From: Orcinus orca
Lineage: Eukaryota; Chordata; Mammalia; Artiodactyla; Delphinidae
DNA: 64,000 bases
Assembly (NCBI RefSeq): GCF_937001465.1
Contig: NC_064579.1
Coordinates: 9,745,501 to 9,809,500, forward strand
Direction of reading: 5' to 3'
The first letter of the stretch is position 1. Every line of letters starts with the position of its first letter. The translations under genes and the position numbers were made by a program. Of the stretch, positions 59,061 to 64,000 are shown piece by piece. Below the pieces are notes generated by a model. That model ran no database searches and was not told the origin of the DNA. It saw only the letters and a program-made list of their open reading frames with translations.

Positions 59061-59130
59061 TGTGACTCAAGATTACGCCTCAATCACACGCTCGCCGGTC
59101 TGCTCACCTGTGCGGCCTCCCTAGCGTTGG

Positions 59131-60867
59131 ACCTCGGGGGAAGGCTGCTTGAGAAAACTCTAGAAAATTAAGCAACAAACTCCAGTTATCTCCAGAAAAA
59201 AGAAGAAAGGAAAACTTCAAAGGTAAAAAAAATTAAGCCAGTAAAAAATTTGCTGACTAAAGGTTCTTTTACGAGGCCTGTGGGTTTTCATCTTTCCGTA
59301 TGCCAATAACTTAGACATAGTGTTTAATTTGCTGCTTTATGGTAGAAAATTCTTTGATTCAACAATGATTTGTTCAATAATAACTTCTTCAACAACTTTG
59401 TGGTGAATACCGGACGTGGATATGGGGGCAAAATAGAACTGTAAACTGGGATAAAAGACGGAAGATGCCACTGCAAAAAACAGCCAGGTACCAAAATTCA
59501 AGAAAAAAGATAGGAATTAAGTCTAAGGGATTTATTCTTCAGCGTGACCCATGAATGCCGGGTCATCCATATAATGTCCCACCCACTTATTGTACAAACT
59601 GAACAGTGAGGCCTAAGGTCCTTGAAAATTCTCCTCACTTAAAAATAAATGCGTCTACCTTTGTTGCACATTTAACAGTGTGCAAAGAACCTGTGAGAAA
59701 CGTGTTTTTGAATAGAGCTAATAATAACAAGGAGTATTAAAAAGTGTGATGTCGGTTCTTTAAAATTGTTTTAAGTCAAAGATCATCTGCTAGCATATGG
59801 ATTTCAACTTTGCTACCCTAAAGAGATGGCTTCAGATTACAGTGTTTAAAAAATTTAGTTTACTCTCTGAACTCCAATTTAATATTAACTTTCGCTTAGA
59901 GAAATGTCTTTTGAAATCTAACCTGAGCTAAAGGAAAACTTCCGCTGACAATTCCTTTTGGCGGGGAACCATTCTTTGCCACTCTCAGTGTTCCCCACCT
60001 TGATCCTTCTGGTGTCTATTTCTGTTTTGTTTCTGAACTCAGAGAGGGTCAGAGTATGATCCGTTCTTCCTCTAAAACCCCAGCATCACCTAGAATTGCA
60101 GACCAGGCAGGCGTACAGCAGACCTGCCCACACATGCCATCAATGTCAGGCAGACTCAGACCAGAGAGATCCTTCTCTGATCGTGGAGAGAGATCATGAA
60201 AAGTGTGTAAAAACTAGGCTTGTACCCTGGTTCATTACAGAGTCACCTTGGCTTACACAACTAAAAGAAGAGGTTCCCTGATGGCTCATGAAACCCGGAG
60301 GAAACCTGACCTTAAAAATGCTAAACATATGGATTACAATTGAACACCATATTGTCCCAATATTCAGAAAAGTGATGAAAGATTTTCAGTTTTAATCCCA
60401 GTGTTGGTCTCCTGAAGACACATAGAGTTTCAAATAGTGCAGGCCTCATCCCTGAATTTTTTTACATGAACTTTTAGCCAAACAGCTGGTAAACAGGTTT
60501 CCTTGAATTCATTCAAATATCTCATTATCTTTTCAAAATTTCCCTTTGAACGTTCATTTCTCTGCTAGTCTAACTTCTTATCACTAATTTCTTCAATGGG
60601 TATAAGGATCACACTCCTTGCTCCTACAATATTATGCAGATCTATAACACTCCTAAAATGAAAACCATAGTGCTAGACTTGCTGTCATAATTGTCATAAA
60701 AAGACTAATTTAGTCTCTCTCTAATTTAAAACAAGATACTAATATATTTTAAGGATTCTAGAAAAGAGGCATTGCTATTTTCACTCATTGTTACTGACCA
60801 GTCTTCTTAGAGTTTTAAGTCTTGCATCTGTTTTCTCCATGTTTTCTTAACTGAAATATATCCTATT
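59131..60867. other. Unassigned noncoding DNA
   Basis: Nothing recognised over 1.7 kb: no repeat, no frame with family features. The start (59131-59160) may still belong to the pseudogene 5' end. Confidence 0.4.
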
Positions 60868-60881
60868 AAAACTGGGAAGCA

Positions 60882-61085
60882 GGGCTTCCCTGGTGGCACA
60901 GTGGTTGAGAGCCCGCCTGCCGATGCAGGGGACACGGGTTCGTGCCCTGGTCCGGGAAGATCCCACGTGCCGTGGAGCGGCTGGGCCCGTGAGCGCTGAG
61001 CCTGCGCGTCCGGAGCCTGTGCTCCGCGACAGGAGGGGCCGCGGCAGTGAGAGGCCTGCGTACCGCAAAAAAAAAAAAAAAACAA
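60882..61085 (+). mobile_element. CHR SINE (CHR-2-like), internally shortened
   Basis: A box TGGCACAGTGG, B box GGTTCGTGCCC. GCCATGGCC of other copies is missing (GTGAGCGCTGAGCCTGCG), a small internal deletion. The 14-bp exact duplication AAAACTGGGAAGCA lies at 60868-60881 and 61086-61099. Confidence 0.95.
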
Positions 61086-61099
61086 AAAACTGGGAAGCA

Positions 61100-61748
61100 A
61101 CCATCCTAGGTTAAGATTTCAATACATGTTTCTCTCTTTTCCTTGCCAATGTATTTCTCTGATTGTCCCTTATTTCCCATAGCATTTAATACCCATATAA
61201 TGCAAAAAGATCACCATGTTACCTAATGGATTTGTACATGTACATATGGTACATATCTTGAAACAGCTTTTAATTTTATATAGCTGTGCAGTCAGCTGCT
61301 GGTTTCTACTGCTTCTAGAAACCTTGCCAGACCATCTGCAGACCTCTAATACTTCTGACCAGAGGGTAACTGGCAGGAATTAAATGTTACGACCGTATTC
61401 AGCAAAATTTCATGATTCCAATGCCCTAACTCAGAAGCAATACTAACTGGCCTTCAGAAAGAGACAGAGGTTAGCAAGACCTCTACGTTAACTACAGTAA
61501 TGCTTCTCTGAGTCAGCAAATATTATTGACACGAGTAGCAGAACTCAGACCCTACACAAATATCAATCATCAGCTGGTCAGAATAATAGGACTGGGTATG
61601 TGGACAATAGCAGAAAGATGTTCTAGATGCTGGGCATACCTTCTTGGAATCAGGAGGAATTATTGTGACTGGCTTTGGGAACACAGCAAATTATAGGATC
61701 AGGCTAACTAATTGCAGCTTTAAGGAATCCCCACTAGCAGAAAATACT
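61100..61748. other. Unassigned noncoding DNA
   Basis: No gene or repeat recognised. Confidence 0.4.
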
Positions 61749-61756
61749 CACTAGAC

Positions 61757-61959
61757 CAGGGGTCCTCAACCCCCGGGCCATGGACCAGTACTGGTGTGCA
61801 GCCTGTTAGGAGCCGGGCCGCACAGCAGGGGGCGAGTGAGCTGCTGCATCTGCCGCTCCCCATGGCTCCCCATCGCTCGCATTGCCACCTGAACCATCCC
61901 CACCCCCACCGGTCTTCCACGAGACCGGTCCCTGGTGCCAAAAAGGTTGGGGACCTCTG
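61757..61959. mobile_element. Small nonautonomous hAT DNA transposon
   Basis: 203 bp with terminal inverted repeats (CAGGGGTCCTCAACC at the left; GGTTGGGGACCTCTG at the right, 61945-61959). The 8-bp flanks CACTAGAC and GGCTAGAC share six of eight bases, as expected of an aged hAT 8-bp duplication. Inside: AGGAGCCGGGCCGCACAGCA and GAGACCGGTCCCTGGTGCCA, typical of a widespread mammalian hAT-derived repeat. No transposase. Confidence 0.85.
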
Positions 61960-62112
61960 GGCTAGACTGAAGGAAACAAGCTAGTTTAGCTGAGCTTCTG
62001 TGTAGCAGGTGACCTGAAGGTGAGGGTGTGTAGGACACCCGTGAAACCTTGTAGACCAGTTTTTTTTTTTTTTTTTTTTAAATCCAGTGGTTTTCTTTCT
62101 CTCTTTTTTTAA

Positions 62113-62392
62113 CATTTTATTTACTTATTTATTTTTTGGCTGCACGGTGTGTTAGTTGCAGCATGCGGGCTCCTCTCTAGTTGTGGTGCGCAGGTTCCAG
62201 GGCGCGTGGGCTCTGTAGTTTGCAGCAGGCGGGGTCTCTAGTTGAGGCGCTAGAAATCAGTAGTTGCAGCGCGCCGCCTTACTTGCCCCACGACATGTTG
62301 TGGGATCTTAGTTCCCTGACCAGGGATCGAACCCGAGTCCCCTGCATTGGAAGGCGGATTCTTGACCACTGGACCACCAGGGTAGTCCCTGC
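62113..62392 (-). mobile_element. CHR SINE, long form, antisense
   Basis: (ATTT)n start, TTTTGGCTGCACGGTGTGTT, GATCTTAGTTCCCTGACCAG, GGGATCGAACCCGAGTCCCC, CCACTGGACCACCAGGG. A 22-base T-run (62059-62080) and a short unrelated stretch (62081-62112) lie on its 3' side, possibly a read-through tail. Confidence 0.9.
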
Positions 62393-62401
62393 ACACCCGT
62401 G

Positions 62402-62914
62402 TTGATGTAGCTAATCTGAAAATGGTTGTCCCCTTCCTCCTCAATAATCCACTCCAAAGTGACATGATTTGTGTATCATCACAGATTCATAGTTAACTCC
62501 TACAATTCTTTATTCCTGTCCTCTAACCATTTAGTTATCACGTATAATGATTACATCACTTGCTTCCTTGTATAGCGCCCCCCATAAAGGGATGTTTTGG
62601 GGGAAAGGGCGCACATACGCCATGCACACGTGCTGCTGTGTTTGTTGTTTCAGGGGAGTCTAAAGTTGTTGCATTAGTCAGAAGGGAACTTCACACTTTT
62701 ATTTTGTGGGTGGAGTGGTAGACAGAGTGAAATGTGGAGGTATGCATGACAGGAAGGAAAGGAAAATGGACAGCGAATGCGTTCCTCATTGTGTGAGACT
62801 GTGAGGTAACTGATGTTGTTTGGAAAGTTCAAGTTCAAATTCCAGAGATTGGTGGTTATATGTAGAGATGTAGGTATATGGAGACACATAGCATTGGGCT
62901 AGCCTTCTTTGTTT
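62402..62914. other. Unassigned noncoding DNA
   Basis: No gene or repeat recognised. Confidence 0.4.
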
Positions 62915-63920
62915 TTGAAAATCAACTTTATTGAGATATCATTTACGTACAATGTAATGCATCCATTTAAAATGCACAACTCAGTGTGTACACATGAGGA
63001 ACTACTGCCACAATCAAGATGGAGAATATTTCTATCGTTCTCCAAAATTTCTCCTTGCTTCTTTGTTGTCCCTCCCTTCTTCTACTTTGGCCCCAATCAA
63101 AACAGAGCTGCTTTTTGGTCACAGATTTTTTTAATTTTCTAGACTTTTATATAAATGGAATCATACTCTTATGTCTGGCATCGTACACGCAACATAATGA
63201 TGTTGACATTTATTCATTTTGTTGTGTATTTAGCAGTTTGTTTCTTTTTATTGTTGAATAATATTCCACCATGTGCATGTATCACTTTCTGTTTATCCAT
63301 AACCTGCCGGTGAACATCTGGATTGGTTTTGATTTTTGATTGTTGTGCATAAAGCTGCTATGGATGATTTCCAACTTAGGGTTATTGTGTGCAAAACTGT
63401 TATAAATACTTGTGTACAAGTCTTTGTGTGGACATATGTTTTCATTTCTTTTGTGTATATACTTGGGAGTGGAACATCTGGGTCATATGTTTCACTTTTT
63501 CAGAAATTACCAAAAGGTTTTTTTCTGAATGATTGAGCCATATAATATTCCCAGAAGGGGTGTATGAGGATTCCAGTCGCTGAGCATCCTCACCTCCATT
63601 TGGTTTTGTCCATTTTAATTATAGCCATTCTAATGGGTGCATGGTGGAATCTCACGGTAGTTTTAATTTCCATTTCCCTGGTGACTAGTGTCATTTACAT
63701 CTTTTCATGCAGCTTGTATACTGTCATTAGTGAAGTGTCTGTTCAATTCTTTCACTTATTTTTTAATTGGATTGTTTGTCTTTTTATTATTGCATTGTAA
63801 GTGTTCTTTAAATAGTCTGGATACAAGTCCTTTGTTAAATATATGCTTTGCAAACATTTTTTACATTCTCTTGGTTGTCTTTTCATTTTCTTGACAATGT
63901 CTTTTAAAGACCCCAATTTT
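62915..63920 (-). mobile_element. Old L1 3' region, antisense
   Basis: TCAACTTTATTGAGATATCA, TACAATGTAATGCATCCATT, GAATAATATTCCACCATGTG, GTGGAACATCTGGGTCATAT, TTAATTTCCATTTCCCTGGT and ACAAGTCCTTTGTTAAATAT: about 1 kb of antisense old L1 3' UTR and ORF2 end. Short plus-strand frames here are antisense noise. Confidence 0.85.
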
Positions 63921-64000
63921 TAAAAATTAATTAATTAATTAATTAATTTATGGCTGCATTAGGTCTTCATTGCTGCATGCCAGCTTTCTTTAGTTGCATC
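63921..64000 (-). mobile_element. CHR SINE, long form, antisense, cut by window end
   Basis: (TTAA)n tail then TTATGGCTGCATTAGGTCTT, CATTGCTGCATGCCAGCTTT and CTTTAGTTGC, the antisense 3' end of the long CHR form (compare 9725-9811 reversed). Confidence 0.85.

Noticed and set aside
62035..62401. ACACCCGTG on both sides of the long SINE (62035-62043, 62393-62401) as a target duplication
   Set aside because: The left copy is separated from the T-run by about 15 bases, so it is not adjacent to the insertion end and may be coincidence.
1..64000. CRISPR arrays, bacterial operons, integrons or phage genes
   Set aside because: No regularly spaced repeats with unique spacers, no ribosome binding sites with compact genes; the sequence is a mammalian repeat landscape.

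Overview
The window reads as mammalian nuclear DNA, almost certainly from a whale or dolphin. The clearest signal is the density of tRNA-derived SINEs of the CHR type (Cetacea-Hippopotamus-Ruminant lineage). They have a GGCTTCCCTGGTGGCGCAGTGG head, an intact Pol III A box and B box, and a CCGCGGAGCGGCTGGGCC core of the kind I associate with cetacean CHR-2 elements. L1 3' ends of cetartiodactyl type and ancient mammalian MIR, L2, MER5, MaLR and old L1 copies agree with this. The species cannot be resolved from the sequence alone.

I find no intact protein-coding gene, no exon I can defend, and no tRNA, rRNA, CRISPR array or operon. The window is AT-rich, gene-free DNA, either intergenic or part of a large intron. 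All long reading frames are explained by repeats, by the one retropseudogene, or by chance.

Layout. 1-9 kb: CHR SINEs, an antisense old L1, a MIR, and a 5'-truncated L1 with perfect 13-bp target-site duplications (7198-8699). 9-20 kb: a long-form CHR SINE, an antisense L1 3' end, two MaLR-like LTRs (one split by a SINE), and a SINE carrying a unique 3' tail inside an old L1. 20-33 kb: MIRs, a CT/AC microsatellite, a four-layer nest at 24.8-25.7 kb (MIR split by a 5'-inverted L1 and a SINE), an ORF1-bearing L1/HAL1-like element without ORF2, and young L1 and SINE insertions. 33-42 kb: MIR, L2 and MER5 copies, an antisense solo ERV LTR, a 46-bp micro-insertion of a SINE, and an antisense L1. 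42-50 kb: an old L1 with ORF2 remnants, an antisense L1 piece, and further ancient repeats. 50-57 kb: a SINE interrupted by a 60-70 bp hairpin-containing insert whose near copy lies 1.8 kb away, and more SINEs. 57.4-59.1 kb: a SINE followed by an antisense processed pseudogene of calpain small subunit 1 (CAPNS1). This is the only gene-derived unit, and it is GC-rich against its surroundings. 59-64 kb: mostly unassigned DNA, a SINE, a small hAT transposon, a long SINE, an old antisense L1 and a SINE cut by the window edge.

Nothing here acts as a gene system. The interest lies in insertion mechanics: nested insertions, twin priming, 3' read-through, extreme 5' truncation and a probable templated insertion. 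Repeat family names come from recognition of consensus sequences without a database search. Boundaries of old repeats are approximate.
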